Of a DNA stretch of 64,000 bases, positions 16,703 through 24,870 are shown piece by piece. The number at the start of each line of letters is the position of its first letter. The first letter of the stretch is position 1. The position numbers were made by a program, and so were the translations under genes. The stretch spans positions 1,333,001-1,397,000 of the forward strand of contig NZ_JIAL01000001.1 in the NCBI RefSeq assembly GCF_000688455.1, in the 5' to 3' direction. Below the pieces are notes generated by a model that was not told where the DNA came from, did no database searches, and saw nothing but the letters and a program-made list of their open reading frames with translations. This DNA is from Pseudacidobacterium ailaaui. GTDB taxonomy: Bacteria > Acidobacteriota > Terriglobia > Terriglobales > Acidobacteriaceae.

Positions 16703-17191
16703 ATGATTCCCCTGCAACGCATGTGGACGCTATTGCGGAAATTTCTCTCCCTACCGGGGGAAAGAAAATTGCAGCTTTTGCATTGCTGGCTGCTGCTTTG
16801 GGGCGTGCGAGGCGCTCTGCTGGTGTTGCCTTCGCAGGCCCTTCTGGCTTGGGCCAAGCGCAGCCTTCGTCCGGACCGCGTCTCCTCACCAGAAGAACGC
16901 AGGACAGAGGGCAGGAAACTTGCCGCGATGGTGGCCCGGTGCAGCCGTGCCGTGCCCGGGGCCAGATGCCTTGCCCGTGCACTCACCTTGCAGGTCCTGC
17001 TAGGCCATAGAGGACACTCCTGTGACCTGCACATCGGCGTCGCCCGCTCGCCTCGCGAAGGGTTTACTTCTCATGCCTGGATTGTGCTGGACGGCGAAGT
17101 GGTTCTGGGTGGCACCGGCGCTCCCCTCGCTTACCGTTCGATTCTGGTATCGGCCAGCAGCCGGACGCAGGCTTCCATACAGGGGTCCTAG
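16703..17191 (+). CDS. Lasso B2-type leader peptidase (transglutaminase fold)
   Basis: A 162-residue protein matching the lasso B2 protease family. Cys89 sits in PGARCLARALTLQVLLGHRGHSCDLHIGV, His124 in FTSHAWIVLDG, with Asp130 beside it, giving a plausible Cys-His-Asp triad. Expected role: cut the precursor after the leader, near Lys36/Ala37. It closes the operon; no transporter or cyclase gene follows. Its stop overlaps that of the convergent gene by four bases. Confidence 0.88.
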   Translation: MIPLQRMWTLLRKFLSLPGERKLQLLHCWLLLWGVRGALLVLPSQALLAWAKRSLRPDRVSSPEERRTEGRKLAAMVARCSRAVPGARCLARALTLQVLLGHRGHSCDLHIGVARSPREGFTSHAWIVLDGEVVLGGTGAPLAYRSILVSASSRTQASIQGS

Positions 17192-17925
17192 TTGCGCCGC
17201 CGGTAGCGTATCTCAAACTCATATCCAGGATTGGGTGGAAACAGCCCGGCCACGTACCTCAGACGTTCGGCCAGGGCAGGCGCAGCCAGCAGAGGATACT
17301 CGCGCTCCCGCAGGTCCATGTAATCAAAGTCCATGGTGAGGGAAAGCATGTAAATGGCGATGACATCTGCAAAGGCCACCTCAAGAAAATAGCTCCTTGC
17401 CTTCTCATCTACAGGGCCGGGAGTGAGGGCGCGGCGGCGGTGCTCCCAGGCATCCTGGCTGGTCTCCCCGCGGACATCGCTTTGCACCTGCGCCCAGGCC
17501 AGGCTGCAAAAACCTTCCGGTACCCCGGCCTCCTCTACAAAATGACGGGCCACGTTGATAAAAAACTCAAAAGCCAGGGCAAAGCGGTCCTGCATCAGCC
17601 GCGTGGAAATGAAAATACATTCCGAGCTGCCAAAGCGGACATTGCGATGACAAATGGCGCGGTCACTCAGCTCCACCGAATACGCGGGCGCGACCAGTGC
17701 AGTATTTTCCTCACTGATGGCGAGAGGAACAAAATACCAAGCCCGCTGCTGCAGGGCCGAGGCCATCGAGGCAGGCACGGCCTGCACCATGTGCTCCAGC
17801 TCCTGCGCGGTCAGGTGGGTTTCTCCAAACTGCGTGTAGCAAAGACCATTGGGCGCCTGAAAGACCTGCGCGGTCTGCGCTACCTGATGTGCCGGCAGCA
17901 ACTCAATCTGAGCGGTTTCAGCCAT
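17188..17925 (-). CDS. Hypothetical protein, 245 residues
   Basis: I do not recognise this protein. It is soluble, without signal peptide or membrane segment. A mid-region reads like a small globular domain (CIFISTRLMQDRFALAFEFFINVARHFVEEAG, VQSDVRGETSQDAWEHRRRAL), with an aromatic, acidic C-terminal stretch (LSLTMDFDYMDLREREYPLLAAPALAERLRYVAGLFPPNPGYEFEIRYR). Codon use matches the neighbours. It is convergent with the RiPP protease and divergent from a small membrane protein with only 25 bases between starts, so it could belong to either neighbour. Function unknown. Confidence 0.8.
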   Translation of the reverse strand: MAETAQIELLPAHQVAQTAQVFQAPNGLCYTQFGETHLTAQELEHMVQAVPASMASALQQRAWYFVPLAISEENTALVAPAYSVELSDRAICHRNVRFGSSECIFISTRLMQDRFALAFEFFINVARHFVEEAGVPEGFCSLAWAQVQSDVRGETSQDAWEHRRRALTPGPVDEKARSYFLEVAFADVIAIYMLSLTMDFDYMDLREREYPLLAAPALAERLRYVAGLFPPNPGYEFEIRYRRRN

Positions 17926-17950
17926 AGATTTACATTTATTCTAATGTGGG

Positions 17951-18199
17951 ATGAACAACAGCAGGAATTTCGGCCTGGTGGCCAGCCTCTTACTCTCCAT
18001 CTCCCTGGGTGTGGCGGCCTTCTTTGCTACTTGCTGTCTGGCGATTTTCGGCATCCTTTTTTATAACCTGGCCGGACACCGGGTAGACTTTGCAAACAGC
18101 TACAAATTCTTTGCGCTGCCCGCTGGAATCACCGTCCTGGGAATCAGTCTGGTGGTGCTTCTGGGTTCGTGGCTGCGGCGAAAATTGAGCAGGAGCTGA
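17951..18199 (+). CDS. Small membrane protein, 82 residues
   Basis: Two hydrophobic segments (about 8-37 and 54-72: VASLLLSISLGVAAFFATCC and FFALPAGITVLGISLVVLLG) separated by a short polar loop, with a basic tail (SWLRRKLSRS). No family recognised. It ends four bases before the Kdo hydroxylase gene and is probably co-transcribed. The ribosome site is weak. Confidence 0.65.
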   Translation: MNNSRNFGLVASLLLSISLGVAAFFATCCLAIFGILFYNLAGHRVDFANSYKFFALPAGITVLGISLVVLLGSWLRRKLSRS

Positions 18200-18203
18200 T
18201 TCT

Positions 18204-19118
18204 ATGGCAGTCGTTCCCATTTCCCTTGATGCCCTCTCCACACACACCCCCGAACAGGCGCGCCAGTGGTGCGCACAGCTCGAAGCCGGAGACATCCTCT
18301 ATTTTCCCAGCACGCCCGTCCCGTTACCTCACGATGAAATCGACTTCTTGCTCGGCCAGCAGCAGACCGACAGCTCGCTGCATAAAAATATTGCCTACAA
18401 ACCAAATCTGGACAAGCTAAGCGGTGTCGACACCAGTACCGCCGACGCGCAGGCCGTGAAACGCCTGCAGGAGGTCATGCGGCAATACTCGCAGCGCGTC
18501 ACCGGCTTTCTGACACAGTTCCTCTCTCCTTACCAGTCCCGCTGGCAACTGGATTACGCCAGCTTCCGTCCGCAGGAAGAAGAAGGCCGGGACCTGCCTC
18601 TGCGCCGCCGGAATGATCTGCTGCACACCGATGCATTTCCCACCCGGCCGACCTATGGAGCACGCATTCTGCGCTTCTTTAACAACATCCATCCTTCGCG
18701 TACGCGTGACTGGGTCGTGAGCGATCCCTTTGCCGCCATCGTCAGACAGTTCGTCCCCCAACAGATTGCCCCGCGAAAAGATGGGCCTTTGGGCCGTTCG
18801 GCGAAGGTCCTGGGTCGAGCAATCGGACTGGGCGCCGCCATCCCATCGCTCAAACGCTCCCCTTATGACGACTTCATGATGCGCTTCCACAATTTCCTCA
18901 AAGAAAACTCGCGCTTTCAGGCCGAATGCCCGAAATACTCCTTCCATTTCCCCCCTGGTTCAAGCTGGATGGTCTACACCGATACCGTCCCCCATGCCGT
19001 GCTGGCCGGCCAATACGCTCTGGAGCAGACCTTTCTGGTAAAGCCGGAGGCCCTGGTCCGGCCGGAGATCTCCCCGCTCCGACTGCTGGAAGAGATCGCA
19101 GAGAGTCGGCTGGTGTAG
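18204..19118 (+). CDS. kdoO: Kdo 3-hydroxylase-family Fe(II)/2-oxoglutarate dioxygenase
   Basis: Hydroxylates Kdo of lipid A-linked inner core to Ko in relatives from Burkholderia and Yersinia. At 304 residues it is near the usual length. A facial triad is visible as His141-x-Asp143 (NDLLHTDAFPTRPTYGARILRFFNN) and His264 (YTDTVPHAVLAGQYALEQTFLV). This fits a Gram-negative envelope. No other LPS gene is adjacent; the upstream neighbour is a small membrane protein four bases away. Confidence 0.9.
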   Translation: MAVVPISLDALSTHTPEQARQWCAQLEAGDILYFPSTPVPLPHDEIDFLLGQQQTDSSLHKNIAYKPNLDKLSGVDTSTADAQAVKRLQEVMRQYSQRVTGFLTQFLSPYQSRWQLDYASFRPQEEEGRDLPLRRRNDLLHTDAFPTRPTYGARILRFFNNIHPSRTRDWVVSDPFAAIVRQFVPQQIAPRKDGPLGRSAKVLGRAIGLGAAIPSLKRSPYDDFMMRFHNFLKENSRFQAECPKYSFHFPPGSSWMVYTDTVPHAVLAGQYALEQTFLVKPEALVRPEISPLRLLEEIAESRLV

Positions 19119-19190
19119 CCGCCCTCAAGGCCCTCGGCTCCCTCCAGAAAAATCGTCTGGACCCGTCTAGCCAGGAGGAAGGATTCTGTA

Positions 19191-19220
19191 TTAATCTAAA
19201 TACGACTGATTTAGTCTTAA
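19191..19220. promoter_or_regulatory. Candidate operator upstream of the siderophore receptor
   Basis: An AT-rich dyad: TTAATCTAAAT (19191-19201) and ATTTAGTCTTAA (19209-19220) around seven bases, core CTAAAT/ATTTAG. It stands out in a GC-rich region about 190 bases before the receptor start. Iron-dependent control would fit the gene, but the sequence does not match a classical Fur box. Confidence 0.4.
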
Positions 19221-19405
19221 TTTAAACCTCATCCCATCCATCTCTTAGGGATGCCTAAGGTCCGCGTGAAGCGGAAAGAATGAAGGCCCCCGCGGCAGTC
19301 TTTTGGCGAAGCACCGCGGAGGCCGGAGATCGACAACCCGAAGGCTGACGACTGTCTTTACTTTAGACCAGCCGGGCGCCTTCGGAAAGGAAAGGTGCCT
19401 GACTC

Positions 19406-21856
19406 ATGAATTTTCGCTCTTTTCAGCTTGCCTCCATACGATTTGCCCTTTGGCTGCCGGTAGGATTTCTGCTTTGTCTGCTTTCCTGCTTTTTGCTGGC
19501 CGCGGCGCAGTGTGCCCAGGCACAGGGGCCCATGCCTGACACTTCTGTGGACGGAGCTTCAGCTCCGTGCACCGCTGAGGCCGGGGGACCTTCCCGAAGA
19601 CTTTACGGGATGGTGACGGACCCATCAGGTGCGGGGGTGCCCCATGCCCAGATTGTTCTTGACTGCGGCAGTCTTCACATCACGGCTGCGGCCGACGCTA
19701 CCGGGGCCTACTCGGTGCTGGCGCCCGCGGGCCGCTATCAGTTTTCTGCTGAAGCGCCCAACTTCGAGGTACTGCATCAGACGGTAACCATCGCGGACAC
19801 GTCTGCGGGCACAGAAATGAATCCGGTACTGCAGCTTGGCCAGATGAAAAGCTCTGTCATCGTAACGGCCGGCAATGAATACGCGACAACAGCGACCAGC
19901 AGCGGCACGAAGACTGAGCTGCCGCTCAATGAAATTCCCCAGGCCATTACGGTCATCAACCGCGACCTGATGAACTCGCAGGATGTGGTCAAGCTCGATG
20001 ACGCGCTTCGAAATGTCGCTGGAGTGATGCCGGGAGGTTATTACGATGGATGGGACTATTACCGGATCCGGGGCTTCGACGCCTCCTTTAACACCTATGT
20101 GGATGGCCTTCGTGGCGGCAATGGAATGATGGAGGAGACCTGGGGGCTGGAATCCATCGAAGTGCTGAAAGGGCCTTCCTCCGCGCTCTATGGACAAAGT
20201 GTGCTGGGTGGACTGGTGAATCTGGTCACTCGCAAGCCGGTACCGGAAAGCTTTGCTCATGTCCAGGTCACCGGCGGGTCCTTCAACTTTGTGGACCCTG
20301 CTATCGACGCCGGAATGCCGCTGAACACTTCCCGCACCTTGTACGGCCGCATGGTTGCGCTCTATCATTCTGCCGACACATTTGTGGACTACACCTATCG
20401 CCATCGCTATTATGTGGCCCCGTCTCTCACCTGGCATCCTTCCGCGGCCACCTACTTTACTCTTCTGGGCCGCGTGGAGCGGGACAATGGCCGGCAGCCC
20501 ATGCCCTTGCCCGCCGATGGAACGGTGCTGCCCAATCCCAACGGACCGATTCCCATCAGCCGCTACATCGGAGAACTGGAGGCCCATGCCAACCAACTGG
20601 CCCAGGCCAACCAGCAGATTGGCTACCAGTTCAGCCATCAGTTTCACGAGCATCTTTCGCTGCACCAAAATGCACGCTTTGACTGGTACCAGCAGAATTG
20701 GAACCGCATCTACTACCCGGGTTATCTGGGAGCTGACCAGCGCACCCTCTATCGCTATCCGCTCAACTGGTACGGCCTCTGGCGCGATGATGAGGTGGAC
20801 ACGCATCTGGATGGACATGCCAGCTTCTGGGGCATGGAACACAGCGCCCTGGTTGGCTTTGACTTCTTCCGCAGTCCCGCGACCGCCATGGGCGAATCGA
20901 TTGACTTCTCTGATCTGTCTCAGTACGAGCCGCTCGACCTCTTCGCCCCCGTCTATGGGGCCAATCCGGTGCGTCCGCTGTCTCTTTACACCACATCGAA
21001 TACGGTGACCCAGTATGCCGGCACCTATGTGCAGGACCATATCGCCCTTCCCGGGCGCGTGACCATCACTGGAGGGGGCCGTCTGGATTTTGCGAAAAAC
21101 GAGAGTAAAGGCTCTCCGAACCAGAACAGCACCGGGCTCACTCCGCGGCTGGGGATCACCTGGCAGGCCGTACCCTCAACGGCCCTTTATGCCAGCTTCA
21201 GCAAGTCTTTTCTGCCGCAATCCGGACAGGTATACAACGGGACGACAAGCGGCGCCTATCTGCCACCAGAGCGTGGCCAACAGTGGGAGGGAGGCCTGAA
21301 ATCTTCTTTCTGGGACGGGAAGGCCCTGGCTACAATCGCGGTCTTCCAGCTCAACCGAAACAATGTCTCTACCACGGACCCGTCGCATCCGAACTTTTAT
21401 CTTGTCACCGGTGAGCAGCGCAGCCGGGGCGTGGAATTTGAGGCCACACTCCACCCACTCACAGGCTGGAACCTCACCACAGCTTACTCCTACACAAATG
21501 CCGAGGTCCTGCATGATACAACCATCCCAGCGGGCACCCCGACCCTCAATGCACCCAGAAACATCTTCAATGTCTGGACAACGTATGAAATTCCGCGCGG
21601 ATTCTTGCACGGTCTGCTCTTTGGCGTAGGCGGCCAGCACTACACTGACCAGGCCGGCGACCTGGAGAACAGCTTCCAGCTTCCCGGATATGGGCTGCTC
21701 AATGCATCCCTCAGCTATCATCATGGTCCGATGCAATGGCAAGTAAATGCGAACAACCTGACCGACAAGCGTTACTTCAGCGGATCATACAATGATCTTT
21801 ACGTGAAGCCGGGTGAACCCCGCACCCTTCGCGGGACCATCTCCTGGAACTTCTGA
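19406..21856 (+). CDS. TonB-dependent siderophore receptor
   Basis: An 816-residue outer-membrane receptor. It has a signal peptide, a carboxypeptidase-regulatory-like domain (about 70-135, RRLYGMVTDPSGAGVPHAQIVLDCG), then a plug with siderophore-receptor signatures: LPLNEIPQAITVINRDLMNSQ, DALRNVAGVMPGGYYDGWDYYRIRGF and SIEVLKGPSSALYGQSVLGGLVNLVTRKP. The barrel ends in the aromatic LRGTISWNF. Plug and barrel most resemble hydroxamate-type (FhuE/FhuA-like) receptors. The upstream stretch 19221-19405 has no gene I can support; a terminator follows. Confidence 0.93.
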   Translation: MNFRSFQLASIRFALWLPVGFLLCLLSCFLLAAAQCAQAQGPMPDTSVDGASAPCTAEAGGPSRRLYGMVTDPSGAGVPHAQIVLDCGSLHITAAADATGAYSVLAPAGRYQFSAEAPNFEVLHQTVTIADTSAGTEMNPVLQLGQMKSSVIVTAGNEYATTATSSGTKTELPLNEIPQAITVINRDLMNSQDVVKLDDALRNVAGVMPGGYYDGWDYYRIRGFDASFNTYVDGLRGGNGMMEETWGLESIEVLKGPSSALYGQSVLGGLVNLVTRKPVPESFAHVQVTGGSFNFVDPAIDAGMPLNTSRTLYGRMVALYHSADTFVDYTYRHRYYVAPSLTWHPSAATYFTLLGRVERDNGRQPMPLPADGTVLPNPNGPIPISRYIGELEAHANQLAQANQQIGYQFSHQFHEHLSLHQNARFDWYQQNWNRIYYPGYLGADQRTLYRYPLNWYGLWRDDEVDTHLDGHASFWGMEHSALVGFDFFRSPATAMGESIDFSDLSQYEPLDLFAPVYGANPVRPLSLYTTSNTVTQYAGTYVQDHIALPGRVTITGGGRLDFAKNESKGSPNQNSTGLTPRLGITWQAVPSTALYASFSKSFLPQSGQVYNGTTSGAYLPPERGQQWEGGLKSSFWDGKALATIAVFQLNRNNVSTTDPSHPNFYLVTGEQRSRGVEFEATLHPLTGWNLTTAYSYTNAEVLHDTTIPAGTPTLNAPRNIFNVWTTYEIPRGFLHGLLFGVGGQHYTDQAGDLENSFQLPGYGLLNASLSYHHGPMQWQVNANNLTDKRYFSGSYNDLYVKPGEPRTLRGTISWNF

Positions 21857-21878
21857 TTCCGAGAAACCCTGACCGCCA

Positions 21879-21936
21879 CAGGAGCCGAGCGCCCTCCCCT
21901 TCGCGGGAGGAGCACTCTGCTCCTGTTTGTGTTTTT
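21879..21936 (+). terminator. Terminator after the siderophore receptor
   Basis: A nested hairpin: CAGGAGC (21879-21885) pairs with GCTCCTG (21919-21925) and inside it CCTCCC pairs with GGGAGG; TTTGTGTTTTTC follows. It separates the receptor from the phytochrome operon. Confidence 0.75.
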
Positions 21937-21968
21937 CGCCGCGGCCCTCATGCCCGGGCGATTTGCAT

Positions 21969-21989
21969 CCGTGTAACATGTCCGTGTAA
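21969..21989. promoter_or_regulatory. Direct repeat upstream of the phytochrome operon
   Basis: CCGTGTAA occurs at 21969-21976 and 21982-21989, 13 bases apart start to start, about 100 bases before bphP. It is a candidate activator site; nothing more can be said. Confidence 0.3.
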
Positions 21990-22084
21990 AACAACTTGAG
22001 AAGCGGCTGGCTCATCCAAGGGTAAAGTCGAGTCTGTCCTTCCCTAAGCTATATCCGGTTGCGACCTCCAGACCTGTGCCGCGA

Positions 22085-24418
22085 ATGAGTGAAACGAAGA
22101 GTTTTTCCTACAGCTTTCAGGGCAACGGTGATGAGCAGGCCGCTGTCAACCTGACCAATTGTGACCGCGAACCCATCCGCATTCCCGGCAGTATTCAGGC
22201 CCATGGCTTTTTGCTGGGGTTGGACCACCGCAGTGATCGCCCCAGGGTCCTGCTGGCCAGCGAAAATGTGCCGGAGTATCTGGGCATCCCCCTGGACCGT
22301 GTGCTGGGCAGAGAGTTGCACGAGTTTCTTCCCTCTGAAATCGCTGCGTCCTTTGCCGAGGCCGAGACTGTTTCGGACGCTCGGATCGAGTCGCCCCGCT
22401 TCTGCGGGACCGTAGAACTTTCCTCGCAGCAGTTCCATGGAGTCAGCCACTGGACCGGCGGTCTTCGCATTCTGGAATTTGAAAAGGTTACCCCTGCCGC
22501 CGATGGCCGCGACTTGAACACCATCATTGCGGACTTTGTGACCGGACTGGAGCGGTGCCGGGAAGAAGAGGAGCTATGGCAGACCATTACCCGCCAGGTC
22601 CGGCAACTGACGGGCTTTGATCGGGTCCTGTTTTATTGCTTTGACGAAAACGGGCATGGAAATGTTCTGGCGGAAGAAAGGAACGACCGGCTTCCTTCCT
22701 ATCTCGGTCTCCGCTTCCCGGCCAGTGACATACCCCGCCAGGCACGGGAACTATATGTCCTGAACCGGGTGCGTATTATCCCCGATGTTGAGTACCGGCC
22801 CTCGCCGTTGGTCTCCGCGGACCCATCCTTCGACCCGTCCAGACTGGACCTTTCGTTTTCCATGCTGCGCAGCGTTTCTCCCATCCACCGGGAATACATG
22901 CGGAACATGCGCACCCACTCTTCCATGTCAGTCTCGATCGTGATGGACGGACGCCTGTGGGGGCTGATCTCGGCCCATCATCGCGAAGCCAAAATGGTGC
23001 CTTATCTGGTGCGCTCCGCCTGTGACATTCTGGGCCGGATCCTGGCGACGCAACTGGCCGCCTTCCACAAGGCCCGGGAGATGGAGCACGCCATCCAATT
23101 GCAGAATGTTCATCGCCGGCTGCTGACCTACATGGCCGCGGGAGAAAACTACATTGACGGGCTGGCCAACCACGCCGATGAGCTGTGCGCGCTCACCGGG
23201 GCCAGGGGTGCAGCCATCATTGTGGGGGAACGGTGCGTCTGTCTGCGACAAACCCCGCCCCAGAAGGACGTCCTGGCCCTTTCCAACTGGCTCACTGACC
23301 GGCTGCAAAACAGCATCTTTGTTACGCATGAGCTGGGCTCGCTTTTTCCGGTGAGTGAAGGGCTGCGCACCCATGCCAGCGGCGTATTGGCCCTCTCGCT
23401 TTCCAAAATCCACCGGATGCATGTGCTCTGGTTCCGTCCGGAAATGGTGCAAACAGTCCACTGGGCCGGAGAACCAGACAAGGCGCCGGAAGTGGTGGAC
23501 GGCGTGCTTCAGATCCACCCCCGACAATCCTTTGCTTCCTGGAAGGAGACGGTCCGCGGAAAATCCGAGCCGTGGAAGGCGGTCGAAGTAGAATCTGCAC
23601 GGGACTTCCGCAATGCCGTGCTGGAAATCGTCCTGAAGAAGGCAGAAGAGCTGGCAGACATGGCCTTTGAGCTGGAGGTGGCAAACAAGGAGCTCGAAGC
23701 ATTCTCCTATTCCGTTTCGCACGATCTGCGCGCACCCTTCCGGCACATCTCCGGCTTTGCCGAGCTGCTCTTGGCCAATGAAAACGAGCGCTTGAGCGAG
23801 CGCGGCCGCAGACACCTCGCTACGATTGCCGAATCGGCACAGTACGCCGGGATGCTGGTGGACAGCCTGTTGAACTTCTCCCGGCTTTCCCGCTCTCCGC
23901 TTGAGATGAAGCCTGTGGACATGCGCCTGCTGGTCGAAGACGTCTGGCGGGACATCCTCAAGCAGGAGGTGCTCGAACAAAAGGTCCTCTTTGAGGCCGC
24001 TGCGATGCCGGTTGTACAAACAGACCTGAACCTGATGCGCCAGGTCTGGTGGAACCTCTTGTCCAATGCTGTGAAATACTCCCGTAAGAAAGATCCCGCC
24101 ATCATTCGCGTTGGCTTTGAACGCAAAAACGAAGAGCTGGTTTTTTCTGTCCATGACAACGGCATTGGCTTTGAAAACGAATATGCGCACAAACTCTTTG
24201 GTGTTTTTCAACGCCTGCACCGCCAGGAAGAATTTGAGGGCATTGGAATCGGCCTTGCCAATGTGCGCCGCATCATCACCCGCATGGGAGGCCGGACCTG
24301 GGCAGAGGGACGTCCTCAGCAAGGGGCCAGCTTCTCTTTCTCACTTCCGGCCTCGGCTGAAGTGACCGGGAACGGAGCAACAACAAAAAATAAAAGTACC
24401 AAGCACGAAAGTATATGA
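22085..24418 (+). CDS. bphP: Bacteriophytochrome histidine kinase
   Basis: A red/far-red photoreceptor kinase of about 777 residues. Cys26 in TNCDREPIRIPGSIQAHGFLLG is the biliverdin attachment site of bacterial phytochromes. PAS, GAF (PASDIPRQARELY, SFSMLRSVSPIHREYMRNM) and PHY domains follow; the PHY tongue motifs WAG and PRQSF are present. The kinase part has His546 (FSYSVSHDLRAPFRHISGF), the N box NLLSNAVKYS, DNGIGF and GIGIGLANV. ATG 22085 is used; GTG 22076 is an alternative. The stop overlaps the response regulator start (ATGA), and a heme oxygenase lies at the operon end, so the chromophore is made in place. Confidence 0.95.
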   Translation: MSETKSFSYSFQGNGDEQAAVNLTNCDREPIRIPGSIQAHGFLLGLDHRSDRPRVLLASENVPEYLGIPLDRVLGRELHEFLPSEIAASFAEAETVSDARIESPRFCGTVELSSQQFHGVSHWTGGLRILEFEKVTPAADGRDLNTIIADFVTGLERCREEEELWQTITRQVRQLTGFDRVLFYCFDENGHGNVLAEERNDRLPSYLGLRFPASDIPRQARELYVLNRVRIIPDVEYRPSPLVSADPSFDPSRLDLSFSMLRSVSPIHREYMRNMRTHSSMSVSIVMDGRLWGLISAHHREAKMVPYLVRSACDILGRILATQLAAFHKAREMEHAIQLQNVHRRLLTYMAAGENYIDGLANHADELCALTGARGAAIIVGERCVCLRQTPPQKDVLALSNWLTDRLQNSIFVTHELGSLFPVSEGLRTHASGVLALSLSKIHRMHVLWFRPEMVQTVHWAGEPDKAPEVVDGVLQIHPRQSFASWKETVRGKSEPWKAVEVESARDFRNAVLEIVLKKAEELADMAFELEVANKELEAFSYSVSHDLRAPFRHISGFAELLLANENERLSERGRRHLATIAESAQYAGMLVDSLLNFSRLSRSPLEMKPVDMRLLVEDVWRDILKQEVLEQKVLFEAAAMPVVQTDLNLMRQVWWNLLSNAVKYSRKKDPAIIRVGFERKNEELVFSVHDNGIGFENEYAHKLFGVFQRLHRQEEFEGIGIGLANVRRIITRMGGRTWAEGRPQQGASFSFSLPASAEVTGNGATTKNKSTKHESI

Positions 24419-24870
24419 GCCTGTTGAAACCGATCCTCCTGGTGGAGGACAGCCTGAATGATATTGAATTGACTTTGGCGGCCCTGTCCCAGACCGGCCT
24501 CGCCAATGAAGTGGTTGTGACCCGCGATGGGGCCGAGGCCAGAGATTATCTCTTTCGCAAGGGGGCCTACCAGGACCGCCCTCCGGATTTGCCGATCGTT
24601 GTGCTTCTCGACCTGAAGCTGCCAAAAATTGACGGTCTGGAGCTGCTCCGCATCATCCGGGAAAATCCTGAAACCAAGAACCTGCCGGTCGTGATCCTGA
24701 CCTCTTCCCGCGAAGAAAGAGATGTGGCAGCAGGATACGCTCTGGGCAGCAACGCCTATGTTGTAAAACCTGTGGCGTTCCATGAGTTCTTTAAAGCCAT
24801 TCAGGACCTGGGGATCTTCTGGGCCGTTCTGAATGAACCCCCGCCGGGAGTCGCGAGGAAGAAAAAATGA
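24415..24870 (+). CDS. Single-domain response regulator (Rcp1-like)
   Basis: A stand-alone receiver of 151 residues without output domain, as in phytochrome partners Rcp1/Rcp2. The acidic pair sits in LLVEDSLNDIELT, the phosphoacceptor Asp66 in VVLLDLKLPKIDGLELL, the Thr/Ser in VILTSSREERD and the Lys in YVVKPV. Coupled to bphP by overlap ATGA and to the next kinase gene by the same overlap. It probably takes phosphate from BphP. Confidence 0.93.
   Translation: MSLLKPILLVEDSLNDIELTLAALSQTGLANEVVVTRDGAEARDYLFRKGAYQDRPPDLPIVVLLDLKLPKIDGLELLRIIRENPETKNLPVVILTSSREERDVAAGYALGSNAYVVKPVAFHEFFKAIQDLGIFWAVLNEPPPGVARKKK

Noticed and set aside
13096-17191. Canonical lasso peptide cluster
   Set aside because: Leader motif, B1-like and B2-like genes fit, but the asparagine-synthetase-like cyclase and transporter are missing and the core lacks Asp/Glu at 7-9; a radical SAM gene is present instead.
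19221-19405. Riboswitch before the siderophore receptor
   Set aside because: GC-rich, pairing-prone sequence is present, but I could not match it to a cobalamin or other known riboswitch core.
19625-21040. Minus-strand open frame of 471 codons
   Set aside because: Antisense of the siderophore receptor; no domain recognised.
22928-24322. Minus-strand open frame of 464 codons
   Set aside because: Antisense of the bacteriophytochrome gene.
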